Source: JBLHZY01 sp047631555
GTDB taxonomy: Bacteria; Pseudomonadota; Alphaproteobacteria; Rhodobacterales; Rhodobacteraceae
Assembly (NCBI GenBank): GCA_047631555.1
Contig: JBLHZY010000003.1
Span: forward strand, 186,001-250,000
Direction: 5' to 3'
Length of the DNA stretch: 64,000 nucleotides
The notes below the pieces were generated by a model. The model searched no databases. It was not told the origin of the DNA and saw nothing but the letters and a program-made list of their open reading frames with translations. Below are positions 48,385 through 56,228 of the stretch, one piece after another. How positions within the stretch are numbered: position 1 is the stretch's first letter; each line of letters begins with the position of its first letter. The position numbers and the translations under genes were made by a program.

Positions 48385-50189
48385 TAGAACGTCCGTGCTT
48401 TTGGCGCGATGCGTTTGAGCGAAATGCCGCCCTCGGCTTCGGTGGAAAGCGGCGCGGTCACGACCGGGCGATAGGACAGATCAACGTTGTTGCCATTCAC
48501 ACGGCTGATTGTATGGACGCGCCATTTCTTATCGTCGCGTTTGGTGAAGTCCTCATGCGCATGGGCGCCGCGGCTTTCTTTGCGCGCTTCGGCGCCTACG
48601 ATTGTTGCCAGAGCGTTTGGCATCAGGTTGGTCAGCTCAAGCGTTTCCATCAAATCGGAGTTCCAAACGAGGCTTTTGTCGGTAACCTTCAGATCGGAGA
48701 TTTTGCCCGCGATTGCTGTCATCTTGTCGACGCCCTCGGCCAGCGTTTCGGATGTCCGGAAAACGGCGGCGTCTGATTGCATGGTGCGCTGCATCTCAAG
48801 GCGCAGATCGGCGGTTGGGATGCCGCCGCTTGCATTGCGCAGCCCATCAAAGCGATCAAAGGCTGCATCAATTGACGCCTGATTTGGCACGGGATTGGCC
48901 GCTTCGGGATCAACGATTTTGCCGGCTTTGATCGCAGAGGCGCGTCCAAAGACAACCAGATCGATCAGCGAGTTGGAGCCAAGGCGATTGGCGCCGTGCA
49001 CAGAGGCACAGCCCGCTTCACCCACAGCCATAAGGCCGGGCACAACCGCGTTTTGATCATCCTTGCTTGGGTTAAGCACTTCGCCCCAATAGTTGGTCGG
49101 AATGCCGCCCATGTTATAGTGCACAGTTGGCAAAACGGGGATCGGCTCTTTGTTAACGTCAACGCCTGCAAAGATTTTCGCGCTTTCCGAGATGCCGGGT
49201 AGGCGCTCGGCCAGGGCTTCTGGCGGCAGGTGGTTGAGGTTGAGGAAGATGTGATCGCCATGTTCGCCAACGCCGCGGCCTTCGCGAATTTCCATCGTCA
49301 TCGAGCGGGAAACGTAATCGCGCGGTGCGAGGTCTTTGTACTGAGGTGCGTAGCGCTCCATAAAGCGTTCGCCCTCAGAATTGGTCAGATAGCCGCCTTC
49401 GCCGCGCGCACCCTCGGTGATCAAGCAGCCAGAGCCGTAGATCCCGGTTGGGTGAAACTGAACGAATTCCATGTCCTGTAGCGCGAGGCCTGCGCGGGCC
49501 ACCATGCCGCCGCCATCACCAGTACAGGTGTGGGCTGATGTCGCGGAGAAATAGGCGCGCCCGTAGCCGCCAGTCGCCAGAACGACCATTTTGGCGGAGA
49601 AGAGGTGCATCGTGCCATCGTCAAGCTTCCAGCATAGAACGCCTTGGCAGGTGCCATCTTCGCCCATGATCAGATCAATGGCGAAATATTCGATGTAGAA
49701 TTCTGCGTTGTGTTTGAGGCTTTGGCCATAAAGCGTGTGCAGGATGGCGTGGCCTGTGCGGTCGGCCGCGGCGCAGGTCCGCTGAACTGCGGGGCCTTCG
49801 CCAAATTCGGTTGTGTGGCCGCCAAAGGGGCGCTGATAAATCTTGCCCTCTTCGGTGCGTGAGAAGGGCACGCCGTAATGCTCAAGCTCATAAACCGCTT
49901 TTGGCGCTTCGCGGGCGAGGTATTCCATCGCATCCGTATCACCAAGCCAATCAGAGCCCTTTACGGTATCATACATGTGCCACTGCCAGTGATCCGGGCC
50001 CATGTTTGAGAGCGAGGCCGCGATCCCGCCTTGAGCGGCAACCGTATGAGAGCGGGTCGGGAACACTTTGGTGACGCAAGCGGTGCGCAGGCCTTGTTCG
50101 GCCATCCCAAGCGTGGCGCGCAAACCGGCGCCGCCAGCCCCAACAACCACGACATCGTATTCATGTGTTTCGTATTCGTAAGCAGCCAT
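48384..50189 (-). CDS. sdhA: Succinate dehydrogenase flavoprotein subunit
   Basis: 601 aa. It oxidises succinate to fumarate with covalently bound FAD. The FAD fold starts 'YDVVVVGAGGAGLRATLGMAEQGLRTACVTKVFPTRSHTVAAQGG', where the His of 'RSHT' is the flavin attachment site. 'GALAERLP..', 'HYNMGGIPTN' and 'GEAGCASVHGANRLGSNSLIDLVVFGRASA' are the substrate and FAD regions, and the C-terminal 'HAHEDFTKRDDKKWRVHT' is normal. It is fourth from the right in sdhC-sdhD-sdhA-lipoprotein-methyltransferase-sdhB. It starts 12 bp after sdhD. Confidence 0.97.
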   Translation of the reverse strand: MAAYEYETHEYDVVVVGAGGAGLRATLGMAEQGLRTACVTKVFPTRSHTVAAQGGIAASLSNMGPDHWQWHMYDTVKGSDWLGDTDAMEYLAREAPKAVYELEHYGVPFSRTEEGKIYQRPFGGHTTEFGEGPAVQRTCAAADRTGHAILHTLYGQSLKHNAEFYIEYFAIDLIMGEDGTCQGVLCWKLDDGTMHLFSAKMVVLATGGYGRAYFSATSAHTCTGDGGGMVARAGLALQDMEFVQFHPTGIYGSGCLITEGARGEGGYLTNSEGERFMERYAPQYKDLAPRDYVSRSMTMEIREGRGVGEHGDHIFLNLNHLPPEALAERLPGISESAKIFAGVDVNKEPIPVLPTVHYNMGGIPTNYWGEVLNPSKDDQNAVVPGLMAVGEAGCASVHGANRLGSNSLIDLVVFGRASAIKAGKIVDPEAANPVPNQASIDAAFDRFDGLRNASGGIPTADLRLEMQRTMQSDAAVFRTSETLAEGVDKMTAIAGKISDLKVTDKSLVWNSDLMETLELTNLMPNALATIVGAEARKESRGAHAHEDFTKRDDKKWRVHTISRVNGNNVDLSYRPVVTAPLSTEAEGGISLKRIAPKARTF

Positions 50190-50200
50190 TGGTTTGATCC

Positions 50201-50572
50201 TTAAAGCGCAATCTTGGCGAGCGCGAAGAGCCCTGTTGCTGTCAGCCCGTATGAAAAGATGATCACTGTCATGACCAAGATTTTGCGGGTGGATTTGCGT
50301 GTGTAATCTTCGATCATGATCGTGGCGCCGCGGCGAAAGTGCTGCAGGCCCACAACAAGGACGAGTGCGGTGAGGATCGCGGGCAAGGGGCGCGAAAAGG
50401 TTGCGATAACCTCTTCATAGCCGGAACCAAGCGTGCTCCCGAAAACATAGATAAATGTCGGCACCATTAGCGCCAAGCCAACAGCGCTGATTTGCATGTA
50501 CCAGTGGTGTGCAGTGCCCGTTCCCGAGGCGCCTTTGCCTACGGCGCGTTTGCGGTCTGTTAGATAGCGCAT
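50201..50572 (-). CDS. sdhD: Succinate dehydrogenase membrane anchor subunit
   Basis: 123 aa with three membrane segments. 'GTGTAHHWYMQISAVGLALMVPTFIYVFG' is the start of helix 1, and 'LVVGLQHFRRGATIMIEDYTR' contains the His and the D-Y pair conserved around the quinone/haem site. It anchors SdhAB to the membrane with SdhC. It lies 10 bp after sdhC and 11 bp before sdhA. The start at 50572 gives the usual length. Confidence 0.93.
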   Translation of the reverse strand: MRYLTDRKRAVGKGASGTGTAHHWYMQISAVGLALMVPTFIYVFGSTLGSGYEEVIATFSRPLPAILTALVLVVGLQHFRRGATIMIEDYTRKSTRKILVMTVIIFSYGLTATGLFALAKIAL

Positions 50573-50582
50573 ATCAGCCCCC

Positions 50583-50966
50583 TCAGATCACGAAGAATGT
50601 AATTAGGGTCAAAACGACAGACCCGATGATAACGCCCCAGCCAAGCTTTTCGGCGGTTGGAATATCGAGGCCGTGGCCTGAATCCCAGAAAAGGTGACGA
50701 AGGCCTGCGAGGTAGTGATACCAGATCGCCCAAAGCGAGAGGCTAAAGACGATATCGCCAAACCAGCAGGTCACGACCGAATTGGCGACCTTAAAGTATT
50801 CCGGCCCTGTTGCGGCGGCGCTTAGCCACCAAACAATCAAGAACGCGGCCAGGATCAGCGCATTGCCGGTGATCCGTGTGAGGATTGATGTCACTGAGGT
50901 CAGTTGAGGTCGGTAGACCGAGAGATGAGGAGAAAGTGGGCGCTCTACCCGTTTCACTTCAGCCAT
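50583..50966 (-). CDS. sdhC: Succinate dehydrogenase cytochrome b556 subunit
   Basis: 127 aa with three membrane spans. The family signature 'RPLSPHLSVYRPQLTSVTSILTRITGNALIL' leads in, and 'IWYHYLAGLRHLFWDSGHGLD' contains the haem-ligand His. ATG at 50966 is preceded by AAAGGGATCC; longer upstream frames pass through the promoter region and are not coding. It is the first gene of the sdh operon, with a 280 bp upstream region containing GTGATCAC operators. Confidence 0.94.
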   Translation of the reverse strand: MAEVKRVERPLSPHLSVYRPQLTSVTSILTRITGNALILAAFLIVWWLSAAATGPEYFKVANSVVTCWFGDIVFSLSLWAIWYHYLAGLRHLFWDSGHGLDIPTAEKLGWGVIIGSVVLTLITFFVI

Positions 50967-51008
50967 TGCGGATCCCTTTCGCTGGTGCACCAACGGTGCT
51001 TTGAGAAA

Positions 51009-51029
51009 TGTGATAACGATTTTTGAGCG
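51009..51029 (-). promoter_or_regulatory. Degenerate third operator copy in the sdh promoter
   Basis: TGTGATAACGATTTTTGAGC repeats the sequence at 51095-51114 with two changes. The palindrome half is damaged (GTGATAAC), so binding would be weaker. It sits about 40 bp before the sdhC start codon, 86 bp from its copy. Confidence 0.45.
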
Positions 51030-51094
51030 CGAGTCACGGGGGGCTAGCGCTATCGGGTGCGGTTTTTCGTCCCTAAGTAACAAATATTTTCCAT

Positions 51095-51125
51095 TGTGAT
51101 CACGATTTTCGAGCTTGTGATCACA
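51095..51125 (-). promoter_or_regulatory. Paired TGTGATCAC operators upstream of sdh
   Basis: Two copies of the GTGATCAC palindrome (51096-51103 and 51117-51124) have centres exactly 21 bp apart. They lie 130-160 bp upstream of sdhC. The same arrangement with the same spacing precedes sucC at 58368-58404. The sequence is seen directly; a shared regulator is inferred. Confidence 0.7.
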
Positions 51126-51245
51126 TTTCCAGCGAATTCGGCCCGTTTCAACGACAGGCTGAAAATAGTTAACGCTGACACAGAGATAGGCCTGTTCTCG
51201 GCGCTGGCCCCTCACGACTTTAAAATCGCCAGCGATGAATCAAAA

Positions 51246-51277
51246 AGCCCGCGCCGCCTTTAGGGGCAACGCGGGCT
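51246..51277 (-). terminator. Intrinsic terminator of the TM2 genes
   Basis: AGCCCGCG (51246-51253) pairs with CGCGGGCT (51270-51277), with CC/GG pairing inside the loop. On the minus strand TTTTTG follows. It lies 25 bp after the TM2 stop, so sdh starts from its own promoter. Confidence 0.85.
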
Positions 51278-51302
51278 AAAATCGTCTGAATTCAGCGCTG
51301 GA

Positions 51303-51560
51303 TTAGCGGCTTAATGGGCGGCCCTGCTTATCGCCCATGGAGCCGATGATCAGGCGCACAAAGTCGATGATGGTCCAGATGCCGAGGCCGCCAAAGGTCA
51401 CAAGCATCAAGAGGCCTGTGCCGACTTTGCCAAGGTAAAAGCGGTGAACGCCAAAGCTGCCGAGAAAGAAGCATAGCAGCACTGCCGGCACAAAGCCTTT
51501 GTCGCTTACTTCGCCTGGGGCTGGTGGTGGTGTGATTGTCGATTGGTCTAGATCAGTCAT
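51303..51560 (-). CDS. TM2 domain-containing protein
   Basis: 85 aa. A Pro-rich N-terminus is followed by the TM2 domain, two membrane helices joined by a short turn: 'VPAVLLCFFLGSFGVHRFYLGK' and 'LLMLVTFGGLGIWTIIDFVRLIIG'. The G-x-H-R-F-Y-L-G motif is diagnostic. The molecular function of bacterial TM2 proteins is unclear. It is 33 bp downstream of a diverged paralogue and ends at a terminator. Confidence 0.88.
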   Translation of the reverse strand: MTDLDQSTITPPPAPGEVSDKGFVPAVLLCFFLGSFGVHRFYLGKVGTGLLMLVTFGGLGIWTIIDFVRLIIGSMGDKQGRPLSR

Positions 51561-51593
51561 ATCAAGTTTCCCTCTGTTCTTTTTGTTTTGTCG

Positions 51594-51881
51594 TTACTTG
51601 GATGAAATGCGGATTGCATTGCCCTGCCCGTCATGGGCTTGCTCTGTGATCAAAAGGTAGAAAACCGCCGCCGAGTGAATGATATCGGCCGCCAAAAGAG
51701 CAAAACCTAAGAGCGGAAAGCCAAAAGCAAACAGCAGTACCGCGCCTACAAGCATCCCAAAATCGATGATGCCGTGTATAAAATTTTCCAGATAGAAATG
51801 GTGCACCCCGAGGATGCCGAAAATGCCGCATAGAATGACTGCGGTTCCATAACTTTTATCAGATACGCCGTCTGTTTCCAC
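51594..51881 (-). CDS. TM2-like membrane protein (paralogue)
   Basis: 95 aa, related to the next gene: 'YGTAVILCGIFGILGVHHFYLEN' keeps the TM2 motif G-V-H-H-F-Y-L, and two more hydrophobic stretches follow ('FGMLVGAVLLFAFGFPLLGFALLAADIIHSAAVFYLL'). The GTG start at 51881 has GAGGG about nine bases upstream. The family has no settled function. Upstream, 51882-52044 holds no recognisable gene. Confidence 0.8.
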   Translation of the reverse strand: METDGVSDKSYGTAVILCGIFGILGVHHFYLENFIHGIIDFGMLVGAVLLFAFGFPLLGFALLAADIIHSAAVFYLLITEQAHDGQGNAIRISSK

Positions 51882-52044
51882 GATTATGCCCTCTCACCCG
51901 TCGATAGGGGTGAGTTTTAGCCTGCCGTGCATCGCAGCCTAAGCGAAACAAGCGCTTTCCCCTAAGGCAACGCAAAACTGTGGCACAAAATCCGCAGCAC
52001 GCGCATTGCGCTGTGGATTGGGTTTTTGACTTAAAAACAATTGA

Positions 52045-53079
52045 TTAGATCGGCATAAGCGCCCAATAATCCAAATCAAGCAGCACATCGGGATGATATT
52101 TGCCATCCTCGCCGCGCAGGGCAAATTCCGGCGCGCCGTGCTTTACCGCCACCAAACGCAGCCGGATCGCGCCAACACCGGGCGCATCCGTTTCGGCCTT
52201 ATCGAGCACTTCGGACCAAGCGCGGATGGTATCGCCAGAGAAGCAAGGATTGGCGTGTGCGCCTGCATTGAGGCCAACAATCATCTGCGCATTGGCGAGC
52301 CCATTGAAAGAAAGCGCGCGTGCCAAGCTGATCACGTGGCCGCCGTAAATCAGGCGCTTGCCGTCTTCGCGGTTGGTCGCATCAAAGTGCACCTTGGCCG
52401 TGTTTTGCCACAGGCGCGTGGCGAGCATATGCTCGGCCTCTTCAATCGTTACACCGTCAACATGATCGATCTTTTCGCCGATCTCATAGTCGCCAAAGCG
52501 GTGCGGCTCGCCTGCTTGGGTGAAATCATAGTCGCTGAAGTTGATGCCTTCGGGCAGCGCCAAGGAGCTTGGATCAACCACACTCGCCAGCTCAGGGATT
52601 ACCGTTTCGGGCGCAGGCGCATCGAGATTGGATTTGCGCACCATCACCCAGCGCACATATTCGAGCACGACCTCATCATGTTGATTGGTGCCGCGCGTAC
52701 GGACGTAAACCACGCCCGATTTGCCGTTTGAGTTTTGCTTCAGCCCGATCACTTCAGAGCTGGAGCGCAATGTATCGCCCTCATAAACCGGCTTGAGCCA
52801 GCGCCCTTCGCCATAGCCAAGATTGGCCACCGCATTGAGCGAAATATCGGGAACGGATTTACCAAAGACCGTATGAAAGGCGATCAGATCATCCATTGGT
52901 GCGCGATCAAGCCCACTTTGGGCCGCAAACTCATCGCTGGAATAAAGCGCATGGCGTGCCGGATAAAGCGCATGATAAAGCGCGCGTTCGCCCCCCGATA
53001 TGGTGCGCGGAACAGCATGTGGGATCACATCGCCCAGCGCGTAATCCTCAAAGAAACGGCCCTTGTTCGTCTTGGCCAT
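52045..53079 (-). CDS. mch: Mesaconyl-CoA hydratase (2-methylfumaryl-CoA hydratase)
   Basis: 344 aa double hot-dog MaoC-type hydratase. It hydrates mesaconyl-C1-CoA to beta-methylmalyl-CoA in the ethylmalonyl-CoA pathway. 'GRFFEDYALGDVIPHAVPRTISGGERALYHALYP', 'HTVFGKSVPDISLNAVANLGYGEGRWLKPVYEGDTL' and 'FDATNREDGKRLIYGGHVISLARALSFNGL' match rhodobacterial Mch, and the length is typical. It ends the operon mcl2-nnrU-DUF1737-mch, with a 1 bp gap to the small gene upstream. Together with ccr and ecm it shows that the organism runs this pathway. Confidence 0.93.
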   Translation of the reverse strand: MAKTNKGRFFEDYALGDVIPHAVPRTISGGERALYHALYPARHALYSSDEFAAQSGLDRAPMDDLIAFHTVFGKSVPDISLNAVANLGYGEGRWLKPVYEGDTLRSSSEVIGLKQNSNGKSGVVYVRTRGTNQHDEVVLEYVRWVMVRKSNLDAPAPETVIPELASVVDPSSLALPEGINFSDYDFTQAGEPHRFGDYEIGEKIDHVDGVTIEEAEHMLATRLWQNTAKVHFDATNREDGKRLIYGGHVISLARALSFNGLANAQMIVGLNAGAHANPCFSGDTIRAWSEVLDKAETDAPGVGAIRLRLVAVKHGAPEFALRGEDGKYHPDVLLDLDYWALMPI

Positions 53080-53080
53080 C

Positions 53081-53284
53081 CTACAGCGCTCCTAGTTTGG
53101 TCTCTGGCGTATAATCGCCCTCAGCATCTTTGATCACCGCTTGGGCACAGCGCATTTTGCCGGTCTCTGGGCAAGGCGCATAAGCAGGCGAGCCAAAGAG
53201 CTGCCAGCCCGCGTTTAGCGCCTCTGTAACCTTATGGCAAAAGGCGGATGTGTCGTCTTCGGTGAGCAGTCTGTAGGCTTTCAT
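53081..53284 (-). CDS. DUF1737 domain protein
   Basis: 67 aa, almost entirely a DUF1737 domain: 'MKAYRLLTEDDTSAFCHKVTEALNAGWQLFGSPAYAP' with the G-W-x-L-x-G-S-P motif. The function is unknown. It is packed between nnrU (3 bp) and mch (1 bp), and I recall this small gene next to mch in related genomes, so a link to the pathway is possible but unproven. Confidence 0.85.
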   Translation of the reverse strand: MKAYRLLTEDDTSAFCHKVTEALNAGWQLFGSPAYAPCPETGKMRCAQAVIKDAEGDYTPETKLGAL

Positions 53285-53287
53285 GAT

Positions 53288-53839
53288 CTATCCTGGAAAG
53301 GGCGAATAACCCAAGTAAGTGTGAAGACCTGCGATCACGGCAAAGACCGCAATCGAGATGAGAACGAGGCGAAGATCGCCTTTGGCGGAACCGCCCGCAT
53401 AGGGCACATAATCATGCACGCGCACATTGGTCAGCGCCATTGCAAGGAAGGACCAGATGATGATGCCCCCAAATAAAATGATTGAGGCAAGATCGCCGCG
53501 CACCAAAAGATGCGCCACGCCCCAGACAATTGAGCCGGTGAGCATTGGATGGCGCAGTTTGCTGCGCAGGCGGCTTTTGGAATGCCCCAAGGCGATCAAG
53601 ACAACGGCGATCAGCATCAACAGGTTGTTGGCATGCTGGCCCCAGCTTGGCGGCGTATAAACGGCGGTAAATTCCGCACCGCGATAGCCAATAACCATCA
53701 GGGCCACGGCCACAAATGCCGAAATCGCTACGATGCCTTTGGCCGCCCCCTCGGGCAGTTTGGCGCGCAATCCGGGCGTCATTTCTTTCATCAGGTGTGG
53801 AAAGGTCCACAAGATAAGTCCGAGAATAAGCAGTGCCAT
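53288..53839 (-). CDS. NnrU family membrane protein
   Basis: 183 aa with about five membrane helices. 'LILGLILWTFPHLMKEMTPGLRAKL' and 'HPMLTGSIVWGVAHLLVRGDLASIILFGGIIIWSFLAM' are the NnrU signature. NnrU is named from a nitric-oxide-reduction cluster, but members occur in genomes without denitrification, as here where no nor genes are seen. The family is related to isoprenylcysteine methyltransferase-like membrane folds. It lies 19 bp after mcl2. Confidence 0.88.
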   Translation of the reverse strand: MALLILGLILWTFPHLMKEMTPGLRAKLPEGAAKGIVAISAFVAVALMVIGYRGAEFTAVYTPPSWGQHANNLLMLIAVVLIALGHSKSRLRSKLRHPMLTGSIVWGVAHLLVRGDLASIILFGGIIIWSFLAMALTNVRVHDYVPYAGGSAKGDLRLVLISIAVFAVIAGLHTYLGYSPFPG

Positions 53840-53858
53840 GGCGCGCCCCTTTCAGGAG

Positions 53859-54713
53859 TTAGCTTGCGGAGGCGGCAATCGCCTCTGCTTTGGCTAGAAT
53901 GGATTTCGCGGTGGCGACATGCAAGTTCTCAACGATCTTACCATCCACAACGGCAACCCCTTGCCCGCTTGCCTCGACCTCTTCAAAGGCGGCAATCTGG
54001 CGGCGAGCCAGCTCGATCTCGGCCTCGCTTGGGGCAAAGGCCTCGTTTGAAATTGCCAATTGCGCCGGGTGGATCAGTGATTTGCCATCAAAGCCCATGT
54101 CGCGGCCCTGTTCGCATTCCGCGCGTAGCCCGTCTTCATCGAGGTATTTGTTATAGACGCCATCAAGCGCGATCAGCCCATAAGCGCGGGCGGCCAAAAG
54201 GCAAAGTTGGAGCGAAGCCATCAAAGGCGCGCGATCATCGGGCGTGCGGCAGTTGAGCTCTTTGACGAGATCATTCGTGCCCATCACGAAGCCTGCCATG
54301 CGCGGATGGCTCGCGATCTCGGCCGCATTAAGCATGCCAAGCGGCGTTTCCATCATCGCCCAGAGCGGCACATCCGGGATCGCGGCGGCCAACGCCTCAA
54401 TATCAGCACGCGAATTGACCTTGGGCAGCAAGATGCCATCGATTGGCAGCCCGACCATCGCCGCGACATCATCGCGGCCCCAATCGGTATCAAATCCATT
54501 GACCCGAACGATCTTGGCGCGGTTGCCGTAATCGCCCTCGGCAATCATTTTGGCCAGAAGCGCGCGCGAATTGGCCTTTTCATCAGGCGTCACCGCGTCC
54601 TCAAGATCAAACAGGATCGCATCACAGGCCAAGCCCTTGGCTTTTTCAAGCGCGCGCTCTTTTGAGCCAGGAATATAAAGGGCGGAGCGATAGGCGCGTG
54701 CGACGTCTGACAT
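53859..54713 (-). CDS. mcl2: (3S)-malyl-CoA thioesterase (CitE-like)
   Basis: 284 aa CitE/HpcH aldolase-fold protein. It hydrolyses (3S)-malyl-CoA to malate in the ethylmalonyl-CoA pathway. 'RSALYIPGSKERALEKAKGLACDAILFDLEDAV', the CoA/Mg site 'LLPKVNS' and 'WAMMETPLGMLNAAEIASHPRMAGFVMGTNDL', and 'DGVYNKYLDEDGLRAECEQGRDMGFDGKSLIHPAQL' match rhodobacterial Mcl2. The distinct, longer Mcl1 lyase has a different N-terminus. ATG at 54713 follows GGAAGAATC. It heads the operon ending in mch, which supports the function over citrate lyase beta. Confidence 0.87.
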   Translation of the reverse strand: MSDVARAYRSALYIPGSKERALEKAKGLACDAILFDLEDAVTPDEKANSRALLAKMIAEGDYGNRAKIVRVNGFDTDWGRDDVAAMVGLPIDGILLPKVNSRADIEALAAAIPDVPLWAMMETPLGMLNAAEIASHPRMAGFVMGTNDLVKELNCRTPDDRAPLMASLQLCLLAARAYGLIALDGVYNKYLDEDGLRAECEQGRDMGFDGKSLIHPAQLAISNEAFAPSEAEIELARRQIAAFEEVEASGQGVAVVDGKIVENLHVATAKSILAKAEAIAASAS

Positions 54714-54998
54714 GATTCTTCCTTCAAGCAATTATGTTGCGCAAATCACCACAGATACGCACCTTTTCGCAAGCCTCAAATTGCCGCAACGCAGAAACCG
54801 TTGCGTTACAGGGAGTTAGGCCGCGCGCGGCGCGTTAACCAGATTTTTGCGCCTGATGGGTGATGATTATCATATTCGCAAAGGCATCGCGCCGTTTCTT
54901 AGCCGCTTTGCCAAGACTGCAACGCTTGGGCTCCTGCCGCCACTAAACTTGCGCATCGCAAGGGCCGGCGCGCGCCCCGCACCGTTAGGAATAGAGAA
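54714..54998. other. Divergent 285 bp region between mcl2 and a small secreted-protein gene
   Basis: No gene is seen. On the minus strand side the region is rich in TTGCG/TTGCGAAAA and TTTGCGCAA words (within about 54735-54800), similar in kind to the half-sites near ccr. I found no repeat clear enough to call an operator. The plus-strand half leads to the ATG at 54999 after GGAATAGAGAA. Confidence 0.4.
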
Positions 54999-55316
54999 AT
55001 GAACTATCTTCGTCTTGCTCTTTGCTTTGGTGTCGGCGCGCTTTTCTTAAGCGGCGTGACCCCTGCCCAAGCACAATCCAATCAATGCGCGACGCGCGAA
55101 CAAGTCGTTGAGCGGCTTGGTGAAAAATACGGCGAAACGCGCCAATCAATCGGCCTTGGCGCCAACAACGGCGTCGTCGAGATTTTTGCATCCGACGAAA
55201 CTGGCACTTGGACGATCATCATCACGATGCCGTCGGGCCTTGCTTGCCTTGTTGCCTCTGGTCAAGCGTTTGAGACATTGGCTGAAGCGGCGCCGCTGCC
55301 CGGCAAAGACGCTTAG
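54999..55316 (+). CDS. Small secreted protein of unknown function
   Basis: 105 aa. Signal peptide 1-25 ('GVTPAQAQ|SNQC') and a mature region of about 80 residues beginning 'CATREQVVERLGEKYGETRQSIGLGANNGVVEIFASDETGTWTIIITMPSGLACLVASGQ'. The two cysteines may form a disulfide. I have seen proteins of this type repeatedly in Rhodobacterales but know no function. Its TAG overlaps the stop of the convergent TSUP gene by four bases. Confidence 0.75.
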   Translation: MNYLRLALCFGVGALFLSGVTPAQAQSNQCATREQVVERLGEKYGETRQSIGLGANNGVVEIFASDETGTWTIIITMPSGLACLVASGQAFETLAEAAPLPGKDA

Positions 55317-56065
55317 CCAAGCGCGTCAAAGATCAGTTTTGCCCCGGTGATCAGCAAAAACGCATAGGTCAGCTGGAAGAAAAAGCGATCCGAAACGCGC
55401 TTGTGCAAGAAAACGCCCAGCGCCACGCCGATAAAGGCGACAGGGATCAGCGCTATATCCGCGATCACCGTATCGCGGGTAAAAATGCCCAGCGCCGCAT
55501 AGGGCAATACCTTCATCACATTGATGCCAAAAAACGCGAGCGCACTTGTTGCTTGATAGCGGGTTTTGTCCAAGCCCTGCGTGAGCAGATAAACGGCTGA
55601 GGGCGGCCCGCCCGCATGGCTGATAAAGCTCGTTAGCCCCGTGACAGCCCCTACAACCACACCGCCTTTGCGCCCCATCCGGCGATCCTCAAGCTTGAGC
55701 AGCCCGAATTTGCGCGCCCCTTGAAAAAGCACAAAGGCCACGGCGACAATCCCGATAAACAGTTTGAATATCTTCGGATCGACGCTGCCAAAAATCACCG
55801 TTCCCAATGCAATGCCGACGATCGCGCCGGCCATTAATACGGCGGCATGCGGCCAATCCCATTTGCGCCAAAACGCGCCAACGGCGGCAATATCCATCAC
55901 AATCAAAAGCGGCAGCATCAACCCAACTGCCTGACCCGGCGACAGAATCAGCGCAAGGAAGGGCGTGGCAGCAAATCCCATGCCAGAGCCAAAGCCGCCC
56001 TTGGAAATCCCTGCAAAAATGACCGCCGGGATCGCAAATGCGAAAAAGGTGAGACTCAACTCCAT
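55313..56065 (-). CDS. TSUP family transporter (TauE/SafE-like), second copy
   Basis: 250 aa with about eight membrane spans. The two repeats read 'FAGISKGGFGSGMGFAATPFLALILSPGQAVGLMLPLL' and 'GAVTGLTSFISHAGGPPSAVYLLTQGLDKTRYQATSALAF', the pattern of the YfcA-like branch with K-G-G-F and S-H-A-G-G-P. It differs clearly from the 305 aa paralogue at 31 kb. The substrate is unknown. It stands alone between the small secreted protein and mdh, and is divergent from mdh. Confidence 0.9.
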   Translation of the reverse strand: MELSLTFFAFAIPAVIFAGISKGGFGSGMGFAATPFLALILSPGQAVGLMLPLLIVMDIAAVGAFWRKWDWPHAAVLMAGAIVGIALGTVIFGSVDPKIFKLFIGIVAVAFVLFQGARKFGLLKLEDRRMGRKGGVVVGAVTGLTSFISHAGGPPSAVYLLTQGLDKTRYQATSALAFFGINVMKVLPYAALGIFTRDTVIADIALIPVAFIGVALGVFLHKRVSDRFFFQLTYAFLLITGAKLIFDALG

Positions 56066-56228
56066 GTGCCGTTTTATCCCGATTTGTTAAGGTTTCCAGT
56101 GTTGTTAAGGCAATGTTAGCGGTATCGCCATAGGCATCTTCTAAGCGACGCCGCAGCGCCGCACCCTTGCGCGCTGGCGCATGAATGGCTAGGCATCGCG
56201 GCATCATTAACCTGACCGGAGAAAATTC

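Noticed and set aside
53288..53839. NnrU as evidence for denitrification
   Set aside because: No nor, nir or nnrS genes are near; the gene sits in an ethylmalonyl-CoA operon, so the name is only a family label.
30981..56065. The two TSUP transporters as a recent duplication
   Set aside because: Their lengths (305 and 250 aa) and signature sequences differ strongly, so they belong to separate branches.
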